DNA of 64,000 nt from Manis javanica (Eukaryota > Chordata > Mammalia > Pholidota > Manidae), in the NCBI RefSeq assembly GCF_040802235.1, contig NC_133164.1, positions 111,742,302-111,806,301 of the forward strand, in the 5' to 3' direction. The position numbers and the translations under genes are program-made. Below, piece after piece: positions 1 through 13,225 of this stretch. Positions within the stretch are counted from its first letter, which is position 1; each line of letters starts with the position of its first letter. A model generated the notes under the pieces. That model did not search any database and was not told the origin of the DNA. It was given only the letters and a program-made list of their open reading frames with translations.

Positions 1-3000
1 TTGCAAAATGATTGGTTAACCTTGATCCTGGTTGACATCTTAGCTCTCATGCTACTTCCTCTGGTAAGCTTTCTCTGATTGCTCCCCTCCTGCTGTGTTA
101 AATGTTTCTTCTATCCACTGGATTGCAGGTTAGATTCCCCAGAAGCAGATGTCAAGATGGAGATTGGGGGTTTAGTTGTTTATTAGGAATCATCTTCAGT
201 GAAAAAAAATGGAGGGAACAGGATTGCAAAGAAAGGCATAACATAGCCTCAGCCAACTGAAGAGATGCTCTGGAATGAGTATTGCCCCTGGGGGCTGTCC
301 ACGCTGGACTGAAATGGTCCGGCCTTGTCTGCTTCTTCCTCGTTCCCTCACTGCATGCAGGCCGCTGCAGGATGGGGGTGACCCTGGGAGAGGAAGCGCT
401 CAGCAGCTGAGACGGGCCCTGAGGCTGCTGGCAGCTGGAGTGTGGACAGTTGTGTCCTGACCACAACCCCCACAGCTGGTCAGCACACCCCTCATTGAAG
501 GTGAGTCTGAGCAGCATGCCTACAGGCTTACCACACCCTATTGGCACTGTATCATCCCACCACTGTGCTCCCTCTAACTTGCTTTTTTAATGGTTGGCCT
601 CATCTCCTTACCACCAGCTCCATGAAAAAATGAGAATTTTTCTGTTTTGTTTACCATTGTGTCAAGTATATGTAGCATAGGCTTGACACACTGTTGGGCT
701 CAGTAACAACTTGCTGAATAAATGGACCTATGAATCTATTTTTCTTAATATCTTTCCTCCTGATGGTCCTGAAAACTTTCATTTCAGCTCAGTGATTTGT
801 CCTGGTTTACAATCATCGAGACATTCTAATCATACCACAGTAAAAATTGGCAAATTGAGGGCCATATCCCCGTTCATTCCTAGGGAAGAGTTCAGATGTC
901 TAGATATAAAACATTTCTTATAAAACTGAGCAGTACTGATAGTAGTGAGGGTCTATAGGCAAGGAGGATTTTCTCCAGACATAAAACATTTCAGGCAGCT
1001 TCCCATGTTTCCTTCTGAAGATCTACTTCTTCTCAATTATTCCAGTTTCATCACATATGAAGATCTTTTGGGTGCCAATGCCACCTGAAACTTTATTTTT
1101 TATTTTCATGCATTAGCCTGACTGATGAGACTGTAGTAACATGTGCAAAGAGGAAACAGCATGAAAACAGATTGCAAAACAGCAGCCTAGAGGCACATGC
1201 AGAAGTGTTTTGTTTGTCTTGCACAGGTTCAAACATTGTCAACATTTAAAACTTGGACAATTTCAATTCAGATTTCCAGCATCTCTTGGAAAAAAAAAGA
1301 TCTGGAAACTTTGGGGATTGAGGCTATATATCCATAGCCCTTCTAGATAGGACTTAAGTTCACAAGTTTGCAACAGTTCCCACCATTCTGTATTACTTAC
1401 CAATCTAACTCACTTTCCTGAGTTAGTTCAGTCCCCTATAGGTCCTTAACAGTGGATGACTGCTAATGACAGTACTCAGGGAGAAGAGTCTTGGGATGGG
1501 CTTCAGCAAAGTCAACACCAGAAAGTAGGAGTCAGTGGCAACTCTATTGAGTTGACTATTCAATCTTACTGAGTTGACTAGGTACATGGAAACTACTAGG
1601 AAGGGGAGCTTTGCTCTTAAATATCAGTGGGCAGTTAAACTGGAACTCATTTCATTTACACAATTACTCTATTGACATTTACTGATCACTGAGTGAAATA
1701 TTGGGTTTCTCAAGGGGCTTCTGTGTTTATTTTACTTAGACATGACTAAAAAAGATTAAGAGCCTTGTAGTAAGTTGTTAGGTATTATTAGAGGGCCCTG
1801 TTGTGTTACAATGTCCTATCGGATTCTTATCCCTGCCTAGTTGGGTACTGAAGTGTAACACCCCATAGAGAGTTCAAATTGCATTTAAGAATAGTTTGGT
1901 CCACTTGACACTAAAGCTTTGGGTAATTCAGTACTTTCTGATAGCCAAGTGTGACTGATGGATCTACATGGGCCATTACTTCAGGGTTTCTCTTAATCCT
2001 TTTCTATGAAACCTCCACTAATAGCACTGTAGAAACACACATTCCTTGTTAGATTTTATCTGTTACCAATCACAACTCCTCCCTTCTCACTGAAGTGAAA
2101 TGTATTTCACTATGCCTGGAATCCACTTCAGTTAAAAGCAAATTTATAGTCGGTGTTAAAGTCAGGACTTAAAAAAAAATAGTAATTTATCAGGACTTAA
2201 AAAAAAATAGGACTTATCCAGGTCTCTACTGGGTATGTACTTTGCTCAGCTTAAACCAGTAGGTGAACAAAAGGCCTGTTATGAAGCTGATGTTTTGAAA
2301 TTAAATTTACTTCATTGTTAACAGAAAAACCATTAATAACAGAGTATAACTTATGTATGACATATCTATGATAAATTTTAACCAGCAGTTTATATCTTTT
2401 GCCAAGATAGGTTCTTCTTAATACTTTTCTTTATATGAGATTGTATGCTTTGGGGCATGCAAACAAGTTTAAAACCTGAAGTCACAGTTGGGAAGGTAAC
2501 TTCTGTTTATGAAATCTTCTCTTCTCAGTTACCAATATCAATGTTTGCCTCCAGTAGGGTGGGTAACTTAGTATTAGCAATGGGAATTCAGTGTAAATTA
2601 TAGTGTGCTTATTTAAATCAGAATAAAGCACACAGACTAAAGTTGGCTAAGATATAAATAACTACAGAACTAACAGTGTCACATCATGGGCAGTAATATT
2701 TTTAACAAAAGAGGGAAAACATTTACTTAGAATCTCGACATAAGTTTCTAAAGAAGTAGGTCACAGAAGTTACTGGAGCCAGAAGACCTCTGAGATGCTC
2801 TTCTGATTTCTTAGATTTCCTTTGATGTTGATTCTCTTCAGTTCTGCGAATGATCAGTGAATTCAAATGAAAACTTTACAATCATGGAATAGAATAAGAA
2901 ACTGTAAGCAAGGTCTGTATCAAATAATTCCACCTACTCTAGATTTCCTTTAGATATTTCCTGTAAAAAATTTAAGACTGTGTTGGAAGAATTAAGCTGT

Positions 3001-3169
3001 TTAATTTCTCTTCAGCAAGTGTCAGTATAAAATAATTGATGTCTTCCAGTATAATTTTCTTCTTGTTTTCATGTCTGGCTTGTACACTGTCATCCTCAAT
3101 GATTTCATAATCTAGCGGCTTTGTAGGAAACTGCAAAGCCTGTGATGTTTTAAAATGCATTCACACATA
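1..3169. other. Unassigned intergenic DNA
   Basis: No gene or repeat family is recognised with confidence. A GC-richer patch at about 270-545 stands out from the AT-rich surroundings and could be part of an old LTR or another dispersed repeat. Open frames here are short and show no recognisable domain. A 28-bp tandem duplication sits at 2162-2217 and is listed separately. Confidence 0.5.
2162..2217. repeat. 28-bp tandem duplication, two copies
   Basis: Two adjacent copies begin with tcaggactt followed by a run of A and a short AT-rich tail. They start at 2162 and 2190. The copies are nearly identical, which suggests a recent slippage or short tandem duplication event. Confidence 0.8.
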
Positions 3170-3665
3170 GACTGATACTTGTCACACAAGAAGTGGAGCC
3201 TAGTTCCTCTCCTCCTGAGTATCACCAGAGTTAGGGACTTGATTCGAATAAACAGAATAAAGCAGAAGTGATGGTGTGTGACTTAAAAACTAATAAAAGG
3301 CAATAGGGCTTCTCTCCTCTTTTTCACATCACATGCTTTGGGAGAAGCCAGCTACCTGTTATGTGTAGCCTTATGGAAGGCTTACTGATGAGACACTAAG
3401 CCTCCAGTCAAATCCAGCAAGAAATTAAGGCCTCCTCCCAATAGCCATGTGAATGAACCAGTGCAAGTGGACTCTTACAGTGTCCAGCTTTCAGATGACA
3501 CTTGGGCTCACATCTTGGCTGTGACCTCGGAGATCCTGGCCAGAACCACCCAGCTGAACTGCTCCCTAACTCTTGATCAGTAAGACCTGAGATAATAAAT
3601 GATGGTTTTTGAAGCTGCTAAGCCTTGGGCAACTGGTTACACAATAGTACATAACTAATCTAAGC
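3170..3665 (+). mobile_element. Old MaLR/MLT1-like solo LTR
   Basis: The segment carries hallmarks of mammalian ERVL-MaLR LTRs in plus orientation. These are an early stretch like the family's gtggagcctagttcc region, a late stretch with a polyadenylation-type AATAAA near 3594, then a gctgctaagcc-like tail ending near ataactaatctaa. No internal retroviral coding region is present, so it is a solo LTR. Family assignment is from memory of consensus patterns and the edges are approximate. Confidence 0.6.
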
Positions 3666-5734
3666 AGGTAGACTATTCTCTGATGATGAAAATGTTTCTT
3701 TTCTAAACAAAGTTTCAACTGAAAGGAAAATTTGGTGCTCTAATAGACGGCAATTTAATAGATTGGGAACACACTTGGTTTTTCTACTTTATAAAGGAAA
3801 AAGCCACCCCGCCCCATGACTTTTTCCTCCTACATGGACATGAATTGCAACCATTCTCCGGATCTCAGTCCGTAACTGTCTTTTATATTGCTAAGCAAGT
3901 TACGCTCTAGTAGGAACAGTATGTATTTGCCCACATTTAAGAAGTTTTGTGAAGAAGAGGGAGCAAAATACGAAACTTATTTATTTTATGGTACAAATGT
4001 TTCTGACTTTCCCAGGGAAAAAAACATGTATTAAGTTTCTGACAGAGGAAGTCCCTTTTTTAGTATTTTTAAAAAAGAAAAATAGAGTCCACTCAGAACC
4101 ATTTTCAAGTGGAGTTTGTTGATGGTTGGGCTGAATTATCACTGTTCTTGGCAAAAAAAAAGGACTATCTTCTTGATTAAGGTCCTACATTCTCCATTAT
4201 AAATCCCGATGAAAATTACTAGTTATTTTAGCTAAGGTGCCATTGTGTATGAGGAGATTGGGAAACAAGTATATGAGCTTTTCAGCACAGTAAGAATTTT
4301 TTGAGTATTAAAACCCCAGTTTCACTGCAGGTATAAATCTGAAGACACTTTGAAGGCAACTATTGTTTAATGAAATTCTATTTCTTTCTTTTTTTTTTCT
4401 TTTGTTTCTTTCATAATAAAGACCTAGTCAAAGATGACTTCATTTCCATGAGGACAAGGAAATAAATGTGACATATTTTCAGCTTGAAAATTCCTAAATC
4501 ATATTGGGTTTCCTTATGTGCTACATTAACAAAGCAAGTTGGAATCAGTTATTTGTTAAATAAAAAAAGAGTGTGACACATGTGGCCAGTTGACTTTATG
4601 ATTTTAAGCTTTTGTTCCAGCCAAAAGCATAGTAACCTTCATTTAGAACTTGACCTTTAAGAAGAATTAAAATTTATTCTAACTTGGAATTAATTCTTTC
4701 CTTTTGGTTAAAAAGAAACTGGCTTAGATTTTTAAAAATGAAAATGGAAGATTGAGAGAAGTATTAGCTTGGTGAATACTGTTTTTCTTTCCTTTGTAGA
4801 ATACGTGTTTGAGTAGGAAGAATTATGCTGGAAAAAATCTTTTTGTGTGTATGCTTGGGGGTTAAGGGCTCCACTGTTTTAACCAAATCTTCAAAGTGAT
4901 CTTGGCTCCAAAAGTTTAATAACCACTATTGACACATTTTGTTTCTTCCATTTTTCTTCCTTGGTGATTACTTTCAGAGGTCATTGCAATTTGACTCAGT
5001 CAGTTCAGTTCTATTTTACTAGAAAACCCATTTATGGATGACCTCAGATAAGGAAGTTGGAAAGTTAAGTTTTGCAGAGAGCTATTTGTTTTGTCTATTA
5101 GAAACATTTGTAATACAATACATGTATCTACTGTAGCTACACCAAAACTATTGTTACCTGAGAATTTTGAAACTAGGCCCTTACATATATTCTTAAATTA
5201 GATAAACAAATGTAACAAGATCTTTAGGAAGAAATGATTATGTCTCTATTCTTGAGATTTAGGGTGATCCCAGCTACCTCTGTGAGAGATGCTATAATAA
5301 TGCACCACACCTGCTCATGATGACTGAGCAGTATATTCTATAATTCATTGTCTTCCTTCTATAAGGAATCCTCAGAAACCTCACACCAGGAGGGGGAATA
5401 TATTTTAAAAGGAGAATGACTTAAAAAAGTCTATAAAACACATCATATTTAATATATTAAATTAATAAAATACAAGGTCTAAGACAAGGTAGCAATATTT
5501 TAATTTAATACTGTTATTTAATGCAAAGTAAATATCCATCATGATAGTTTATGTTAACACTATAGTTTGTATTAAACTAAAATTAGAATGAGATGAAACA
5601 TGAAAATTTGCTTATTTTCTTTCTTTATAGGAAGTAGATGGAGAAGATGCCCTGTGAGACTTTTTGCTGTTCAACTCTTAGAGATTTAACAGTGAGCAGG
5701 TTTCTTTTTCCTTAGAAAATAACTCACTTGGAAA
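3666..5734. other. Unassigned intergenic DNA
   Basis: AT-rich sequence with no open frame of note and no repeat family that I can name. It includes homopurine and homopyrimidine runs, for example around 4380-4400. Confidence 0.5.
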
Positions 5735-5737
5735 TTG

Positions 5738-8700
5738 TTTTGTCAGTGGTGTCCTTTGTTGTACAGAAGATTTTTAGTTTGATGTAGTCCCACTTGTTCA
5801 TTTCTGATTTTGTTTCCCTTGACCAAGGAGATGTATCCAGAAAAAATGTACTTATGCTATGTTCAAGAAATTCTTACCTGTTTTCTTCAGTATTATGATT
5901 TCATGTCTCATGTTTAGGTCTTTAATCCATTTTGAGTTTACTTTAGTATATGGAGTTAGATAGTAATCCAGTTTCATTCTCTTGCATGTAGTGGTGTAGT
6001 TTTCCCAACACTAGTTATTGAAGAGACTGTTTTTTTGCCATTGTATATTCATGGCTTTTTTATCATATATTAAATGACCATATATGCATTGGTTTATATC
6101 TGGGCTCTCTTTTCTGTTTCATTGATCTCTGGGTCTGTTCTTGTGCCAGTACCATACTGTTTTGATTACCATAGTATAGTTTGAAATCAGGGAGTGTGAT
6201 ACCTTCTGCTTTGCTCTTCTTTCTCAAGATTGCTTTGGCTATTCAGGGTCTTTTGTGGTTCCATACCAATTTTAGGATTATTTGCTCTAGTTCATTGAAA
6301 AATGCCATTGGTATTTTGATAAGGATTGAATTGAGTCTGTAAATTGCTTTGGGTAAGATGGCCATTTTGACAATATTAATTCTTCATATTATGAGCACAG
6401 GATAGATTTCCATTTATTTGTGTCTTCTTCAGTTTCTTTCATCCATGTCTTACAGTTTTCAGAATACAGGTCTTTGACCTCCTTGGTTAGGTTTATTCCC
6501 AGGTATTTTATTCTTTCTGATGTAATTGTAAATGAAATTTTTTTCTTAGTTCTCTTTCTGCTAGTTTGTTGTTAGTGTATATGAATGCAGTAGATTTCTG
6601 TATATTGATTTTGTACAATGCAAATTTGCTAAATCCAGTTATTAGTTGTAATAGTTTTTTGGTGGAGTCTTTAGGGTTTTCTATATATAGTATCATATCA
6701 TCTGCAAATAGTGACAGTTTTACTTCTTTACAAATTTGGAAGGAAGAAGTATCTCTTTTATCTCTTTATCTTGTCTATGGCTAGAACTTTGTACAATTTT
6801 GAGTAAGTGAGAAGAGTGGACATCCTTGTCTTGTTCCTGATCTTAGGGGAAAAACTGAAAGTTTTTTGCCATTAAGTATGATATTAAGCTGTGGGCTTAT
6901 TGTGTATGGCCTTTATTATGTTGAGGTACATACTCTCTATGCCCATTTTGTTGAGAGTTTTTATCATGAATGGGTATTGAATTTTGTCAAATGCTTTTTC
7001 AGCATCTATGGAGATGATCATGTGGTTTTAAACCTTCCTTTTGTTAATGTGGTGTATCACATTGATTGATTTATGAATATTGTACCATCTCTGCATCCCT
7101 GGAATAAATCCTACTTATTCATGATGGATGATCTTTTTATGTATTTTTTAATTCAGTTTGCTAATATTTTGTTGAGGATTTTTACATCTATGTTCATCAG
7201 GAATATTGGTATATAATTCTTTATTTTGTGATGCCTTTTTCTGGTTCTGGTTAAAGTGATGCTGGCCTCCTCAAAAGAATTTGGAAGTATTTCCTCCTCT
7301 CCTACTTTCTGGAATACTTTAATAAGGATACTATATTAGCTCTTATTTAAATGTTTGGTAGAATTCAGCTGTGAAGTCTTCTGGTCCTAGAATTTTATTT
7401 TTTGGGGTTTTTTGATTATCAGTTCAATTTCATTGCTGGTAATTGGTATGTTCAGATTTTCTCTTTCTTCTTGGGTCAGTCTTGTAAAGTTGTACTTTTC
7501 TACTAATTTGTCCATTTCTTTTATGATGTCCAATTTATTGGCATACAATTTTTAATAGAACTCTTTTGTAATTCTTTGAATTTCTGTGGTATCAGTTGTA
7601 ACTCTCCTTTTTCCTGAGTGTTTTCATTTGTGTCTTCTCTCTTTTTATCTTGGTAAGTCTTGCTAAGGTTTATAGGTTATGTATTTTGTTTATCTGCTCA
7701 AAGAACCAACTCTTGGTTCATTTGATTTTTTTTTATTGTTTTATTCTCTATTTTATTCACTTCTACTCTGATCTTTATTATGTCCCTCCAACTAACTTTG
7801 CATTTTGCTTGTTTTTTTCTAGTTCCTTTAGTTGTGAGGTTAGATTATGTATTTGGGATCATTTTTGTTTGTTGAAGCAGGCCTGTGTTGCTATGTACTC
7901 ACCTCTTAGAACTACTTTAGCTACATCTCACATATTTTGAACCATTGTGTTTCTATTTTCATTTGTCTCTAGGTATTGTTTGATTTCCTTTTTGATTTGT
8001 CTTTTGATCCATTGATTATTTAGAAGCAAGTTATTTAGCCTCTATGTGTTTGTGGGGTTTGTTTGTTTCCTTCATGTCATTGATTTCTAGTTTTATACTA
8101 TTATGGTCTGAAAAGATGCTTGGCACAATTTCAATCTTTTAAATTTATTGAGTCTTTTTTTATGTCCTAATATGTGATCTATTCTAGAGAATGTTCCATG
8201 CACACTTGAAAAAATGTTTATCCTGCTGCTTCTGGGTGGAATGTTCTGTATATGTCTGTTAAGTCTGTCTGGTTTAGTGTGCCACTTAGTGCCTCCGTTT
8301 GCTTATTTATTCTCTGTCTGAATGATCTATTCATTTATTTAACTGGGGCATTAAAATCCCCTAATATGATTGTGCTGCTGTCTATTTCTCACTCTAGGTC
8401 TTGTAGTATTTGTTTTTTATATTTAAGTGCTCCTATGCTGGGTGCATAGATACTTACAATTGTTATATCCTCTTGTTGGACTGACCCCTTTATCATTATG
8501 TAATGCCCTTGTCTCTTGTTACTTTCTTTGTTTTGAAGTCTATTTTGTCTCTTATAAGTACTGCTAGTCCTGCATTTTTCTCCTTTATTTACATGAAATA
8601 TCTTTTTCAGTCCCTTCAGTTTCAGTCTCTATATGTCTTTAGATCTGAAATGAGTCTATTGTAAGCAGCATATAGATGGGTCTTGTTTCTTTATCCATTC

Positions 8701-8785
8701 TGCCACCCTATGTCTTTTGATTGGTGCATTTAGTCCATTTCTATTTAAGGCAATTATTGCTAGTTATGTACTTATTGCCATTTTA
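5738..8785 (-). pseudogene. L1 ORF2 remnant (endonuclease and reverse transcriptase), broken
   Basis: This is the reverse complement of L1 ORF2 sequence. Short open pieces remain, for example the minus-strand frame at 6508-6696, which holds a degraded copy of the reverse-transcriptase stretch that follows the FADD catalytic motif. Many stops and frameshifts separate such pieces, so no functional protein can be made. The likely start codon region is near 8785, aligned with 45,824 of the intact element. The C-terminal part, including the cysteine-rich motif, is absent because the element ends at about 5735. Confidence 0.75.
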
Positions 8786-9249
8786 TTAATCATTTTCTGG
8801 TTGCTTTTGTAGTTCTTCTCTGCTCCTTTTTTCCTCTACTATACTATTTGATAGTTTTCATTAGTATTATGCTTGGATTCCTTTTTAAAACATTTTTTGT
8901 GTATCTATTATAGGGTTTAGGTCTGTGGCCGCCATAAGGTTCATTGATAGTTTCCTAAATATACAACAGCCTATATTAAGATGGTGGTCACTCTATTTCG
9001 AACACAATCTAAGAATACTACCCTTTTCTTCTTCCTCTTCTGTACTTTATATATAAATGTAATAATCTACATCTTCTGTGTGTCTGTTGACTGATTTTGT
9101 GTATAGCTGATTTTACTATTTTCATTTTCTGAACTTCATACTTGCTTGGTCTACTACCTTCATTGTAGGTTTATTGTCACTGATGAGAAATATTTATCTT
9201 TAAGAACATTTCCATCTATAGCAGTCCCTTTAACATATCCTATAAGGAC

Positions 9250-10010
9250 AGTTTTGTTGTGAATTCTTTTGTTTGTTTTTTTTCTAGTTTATCTGGGAAA
9301 CTGTTAATCTCTCCTTCAATTCTGAATTCAGATTCTCCTTCAGTTCTCCTTCAATTCTGAAACTTGATGGGGAGAGAATTCTTGGTTACAAGTTCTTTCC
9401 TTTCAGTACTTTGAATATTTCATGCTATCCCTGGTCTGTAAGTTTCTGCTTAGAAGTCTGCTTATAGCCTTCTGGAGTTTCTCTTGTAGGTAACTCTGGC
9501 TCCCTCTTATTGATTTGAAGATTCTCTTTTTATCTTTAATCTTGGCCATTTTGATTACTATGTCTTCCAGGGGTTCATCTTCTTAGGGGCTCTCTGCACT
9601 TGCAGGGCCTGAATGTCTATTTCCTTCCCCTTATTGGGGAAGCTTCCAACAAAAAAGCGTTTCTAACCCTTTGCCTCTCTTTCCAACTTCTGGGCCCCTA
9701 TTATAGGAATATTCATTTGGAGTTGTCGCATAGCTCTCTTAGCATTGTCTTATTAATATAGAAAGTCTTTTTCTTTCTGTTTCTTAGCATGTTTACTCTG
9801 TAAGTCTCTATCTTCCATTACACTGATTCTTTCCTCTGCTTCCTGCAGTCTGCTATTAATTCCCTCTACTCTACTTTTCATTGCATTTGTTGTATTCTTT
9901 AGCTCTGAATGGCTCTTTTCATATTTTCTATCTCTTTCTTTTCCCCAGTTCAGTCAGCATGTTTATGCCTGTTACGCTGAATTCTTTATCAGGAAGATTG
10001 CTAATCTCCA
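9250..10010 (-). pseudogene. L1 ORF1 remnant (RNA-binding chaperone), broken
   Basis: The stretch lies in the ORF1 position of the decayed L1. The minus-strand frame at 9928-10266 still shows the N-terminal block ending in NMLTEL, matching NMLTEM of the intact ORF1 at 46.0-46.9 kb. Toward the left the frame is lost. A local repeat of the ctccttcaattctga motif at about 9313-9362 adds a further insertion in the C-terminal part. Confidence 0.65.
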
Positions 10011-10890
10011 CCTCATTTGGCTCTTTTTCTGGTGTTTTATCTTGTTCTTCCTTTGCCTCCTCATTTTGTCTGGGTCTCTGTGTTTCTTCCTTTGTATTAG
10101 ATAGATCAGCTATGCCTCCTGGTCTTGAAAGTAGTGGCGCTAGGAAGTTGGTGTCCTGTGGTGCCCAGGGCCTGGTTCTCTTTTGCAGCTGAGCTGTAAT
10201 TGCTGTTTGTGGACTGTGGACAAGGTCTGTCATTCTGCCTGTCTGCTGGCAGTGGCCGCTCCCCACAGCTCACCTCTTTGTGCCTTTTGTGTGATGTGAG
10301 GAGCTTCTGCTGGAATTCACTGTGGGTATGGCTGTCCTCTGCCTGCTGGTGAGCAATGGTGGACTGCTGCTGGGCTGAGAGCGCCGGATGGAGTGGATAT
10401 GCTGAGGGGTGCTGGGGTTCAGTCAGTAGATACAGTAGAGTTTAGAGCTGGCTTGTGCAAGCATCTGGCTAGTTGAGTTAAGGGAGGAGCAGAAAAACTG
10501 GGAAAGTGTTGTCTACTCTCTGTCTGCCAATTAGCAAAGTGGGACCATTGTTGGGCAGAGTAGGCTGGGTGGGGTGGACACACAGGGAAGCAGCGTTGGG
10601 CCACCAGTGAGGGATATGGAGAGTTTTGGAGCTGGCTACCACAGGCACCTGACCAATCAGGCTGACGGAGGCTTGGAAAAGTATCATCACCTGCCTTTTT
10701 TCTTCCTAAGGTTGCTCCCTCCAGCTGCAGCCCTTCTGGCACATTTTCCACTGCTGGTAAATCTTTCAAACTGCTGCCTCTGTGTTTGATCTCAGTGGGA
10801 TCAAGAGAGCACACCTGTCCTCCCCAAGTGACAAGTGTCTGAGCCCTCCACAGTGCTCCATGTCTGCCTGGTGTCCAGCCCTGTTAATCA

Positions 10891-12250
10891 TCAAGCCCAG
10901 TGCAATGTGGACTTACGTATTTCATTTTTATTTCCTTCAAAATATTTCCTAATTTCTTAAGATCTCTTCCTTGACCCATGTGTTGAGATGATATTGGTTA
11001 ATATCCATATATTTTGGGTGCTCTAACTGTATTTCTGTTTTTGATTTCTAGTTCAAGTCCATTTTAGTCTGAGAATATTCTTTGTATGATTTCTATTCTT
11101 CTTAAATTTCTTAACATGGGTTTTATGGCCAAGAAAGTGGTCTAACTTGGTGAATGATCTGTGTGAGCTTGAGAAGAATGTGCATTCTTCAGCTGCTGGA
11201 TGGAGCATTCTATAAATGTCACTTTGATCAAGTTGATTCATGATGCATTCAGTTCAAATATACCCTTAATGATTTTCTGCACACCAGATTTATCAATTAC
11301 TGACAGAGCAGTATTGAAGTCTACAACTACAGTAGTGGATTTATCTATTCTTCCTTTTAGTCCTGTCAGTTTTTGCCTCACATATTTTGGAATTCTGTTT
11401 GGTGTGTTATGACCTCTTCGAGAATTGACCCACTTATTGATATGTAGTGCCCCCTCTTTATTCTTGATAATTTTCCTTATTCTGTTGCGTGACTTGTCTG
11501 AAGTTAATGTAGCTGCACTAGCTTTCTTTTGATTAGTATTAGCATGATATATCTTTCTCCATCCTTTTACTTTTAACCTATCAGAATCTTTTTATTTAAA
11601 GACCCACATCTTTGGGCATTATTTTTTCATCCTTTCTGACAATCCTTGTCTTTTAATTCATGCACTTAGATTATTCTATTTAAAATGACTATTGATATAT
11701 TTGGATTAATAACAACCAGGTTTGTAACTTTTTCTATTCATTGCCAGAGGCTTCTTCTGACTTACTTGGTTTTATTTGAGAATTATTTTTTATGATTCCA
11801 TTTTATCTCCCCTCAGCATATCAATTACACTTCTTTAAAAATTTTTTTAATAGTTGCCCTCTAGTTGCAACATACATTTTTAATCATTCTATGTCCACCT
11901 TCAAATTACACTAATTCACTCATGTGTAGTGTGGGTGCCTTATAACAGAGAATTCCCATAACCTCCCTCCCATTTCTTGTGACATTACTATAGTTAATTT
12001 CACTAAATGATGTCCTATAATCACCCAGTACATTTTTACTATTATTACTATGAACAGTTATCTTTTAAGTCAACTAAAAGTAAGAAAAATAAAAGATTTC
12101 ATTTTATCTTAATTTATTCCTTCTCTGAAACTTTTCATTTCTCTGTGTAGATTCATGTTTCTGACTCCTATCATTTTCCTTCTGCCTAAAAAATTTTAAC
12201 ATATTTTACAGTACAGATCTGTTGGTGATGAATTTCCTCGGTTTTTGTCT
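10891..12250 (-). mobile_element. Second, older L1 fragment
   Basis: The sequence matches reverse-oriented L1 ORF2 N-terminal coding DNA. The minus-strand frame at 11053-11241 retains a degraded endonuclease stretch equivalent to the [14 protein letters not shown] region of the intact ORF2. Divergence is greater than in the neighbouring copy. It continues toward ORF1-like sequence near 12,200. The same ORF2 region also occurs in the adjacent L1 (about 8000-8450), so these are two separate insertions and not one element. Confidence 0.75.
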
Positions 12251-12254
12251 GAGA

Positions 12255-12350
12255 AAGCCTCGTGCACCTTGCTGTATCCCCAGTAGCTAGAACAATGACT
12301 AGCACACAGTCAGTATTCAGCAAATACGTACTGAAAGAACAGAATAAAGA
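12255..12350 (+). repeat. MIR/L2-type 3' tail fragment
   Basis: It contains the typical order tccccagtagctagaacaat, then agcacacagtcagtattcag, then an aaatacgtactgaaagaa-like end. This matches the shared 3' tail of L2/MIR repeats. Divergence fits an ancient copy. Confidence 0.6.
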
Positions 12351-12404
12351 AAGAGGGAGACATAGATGTATATGTAATATTTATTAATGTATGATGTTTA
12401 TATG

Positions 12405-12445
12405 TCTGTATGTGTGTATGTATGAGAGAGAGAGAGACAGAGAGT
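12405..12445. repeat. Simple repeat, TG-rich then (GA)n
   Basis: An alternating tatg/tgtg stretch passes into a short GA run. It is an ordinary microsatellite. Confidence 0.8.
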
Positions 12446-13124
12446 GTGAAGAGTAGTCTGGAAGTGAAGGGCTATAGAACTGGGTATTACTGGCCTGTGG
12501 TTGGTAGCGGACAAGGTGACCTAGGCAGAGACATGGAAGGAGAGTGTGTGGAATGAAGAGAGAAAAGGACCGAGTCCAGGACCCTGAGGAAAACAAATGT
12601 TTAAAGGGCTATAAAGCCAAACACAGAAGCTAACATTGTAGAGAACTTCAGATGTAAGGGGAAGGGAGTGGTTAAAGAGTGGCCAGTGTTACAGAGGGTC
12701 CAATGAGCTAAGGGAAATAGAGTCATCATAGTCACCTATTTGGTGTGCATATTTCACCAGTTGGCTTCAGTCAAAGGGGGCTTGGGTCCCATGGAGTTTC
12801 TCCCTTCACCTCACAGATCTCTCTTCAGGTGGGCTTTTGTATTTCCCTCCTAAGCATATGTTCAAGGATCCTAAAGGAAACAGCTTCCCCAAACCTGCTG
12901 ATGAGTTTACTCTACGGGTTAGGCTAAAGTTACTGACCATTCTCTTAGTGAAAGGCAGCCAGGGAAACATTTTAGGTTAAGTACATGAAAACATTAGCTT
13001 ACCACCAAGAACTTATATGTTTTCTCTTGACACAAAGAGGCATAACCAACATAATTTTTGTGTTTCTCTAACCTGATCTTATTTATTTATTTGAAATAAT
13101 GGTAAAGTAAGGATAGTAAAAAGC
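12446..13124. other. Unassigned, GC-moderate dispersed-repeat-like sequence
   Basis: The purine-rich text at about 12,450-12,740 (phrases such as agagacatggaagg) resembles old dispersed mammalian repeats, but I cannot name a family. No coding evidence. Confidence 0.35.
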
Positions 13125-13225
13125 TCATACATGCCAATGTTGTATGTATTACATGAGATAATACATGAAAAGCACTTAGCATAGTCCTTGGCACATAGTC
13201 ACTATTTGATAAATATTAACTATCA
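13125..13225 (+). repeat. MIR fragment, 3' half
   Basis: It matches the MIR core-to-tail order: acatgagataatacatgaaa, then agcacttagcatag, then tggcacatagtcactatttg and a final aaatattaactat. Plus orientation. Confidence 0.7.

Larger units (their letters stand above)
5735..10890 (-). mobile_element. Decayed L1 retrotransposon lacking its 3' end
   Basis: The whole stretch aligns by eye with the reverse-oriented full-length L1 at 39.6-48.5 kb. Its left edge near 5735 matches position about 42,755 of that element, inside ORF2. The order toward the right is ORF2, inter-ORF region, ORF1 and then a GC-richer 5'UTR (about 10,270-10,890). Frameshifts and stops break both ORFs. The 3' end of ORF2, the 3'UTR and the poly(A) are missing, which is unusual because L1 copies normally lose the 5' end; a later deletion is the likely cause. 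The 5'UTR does not show the 210-bp units of the young element, so it belongs to an older subfamily. Confidence 0.85.

Noticed and set aside
9881-10814. Open frames of 70-131 residues on both strands near the 5' part of the decayed L1
   Set aside because: They lie in L1 ORF1 and 5'UTR remnants and are not host genes, apart from the ORF1 remnant already listed.
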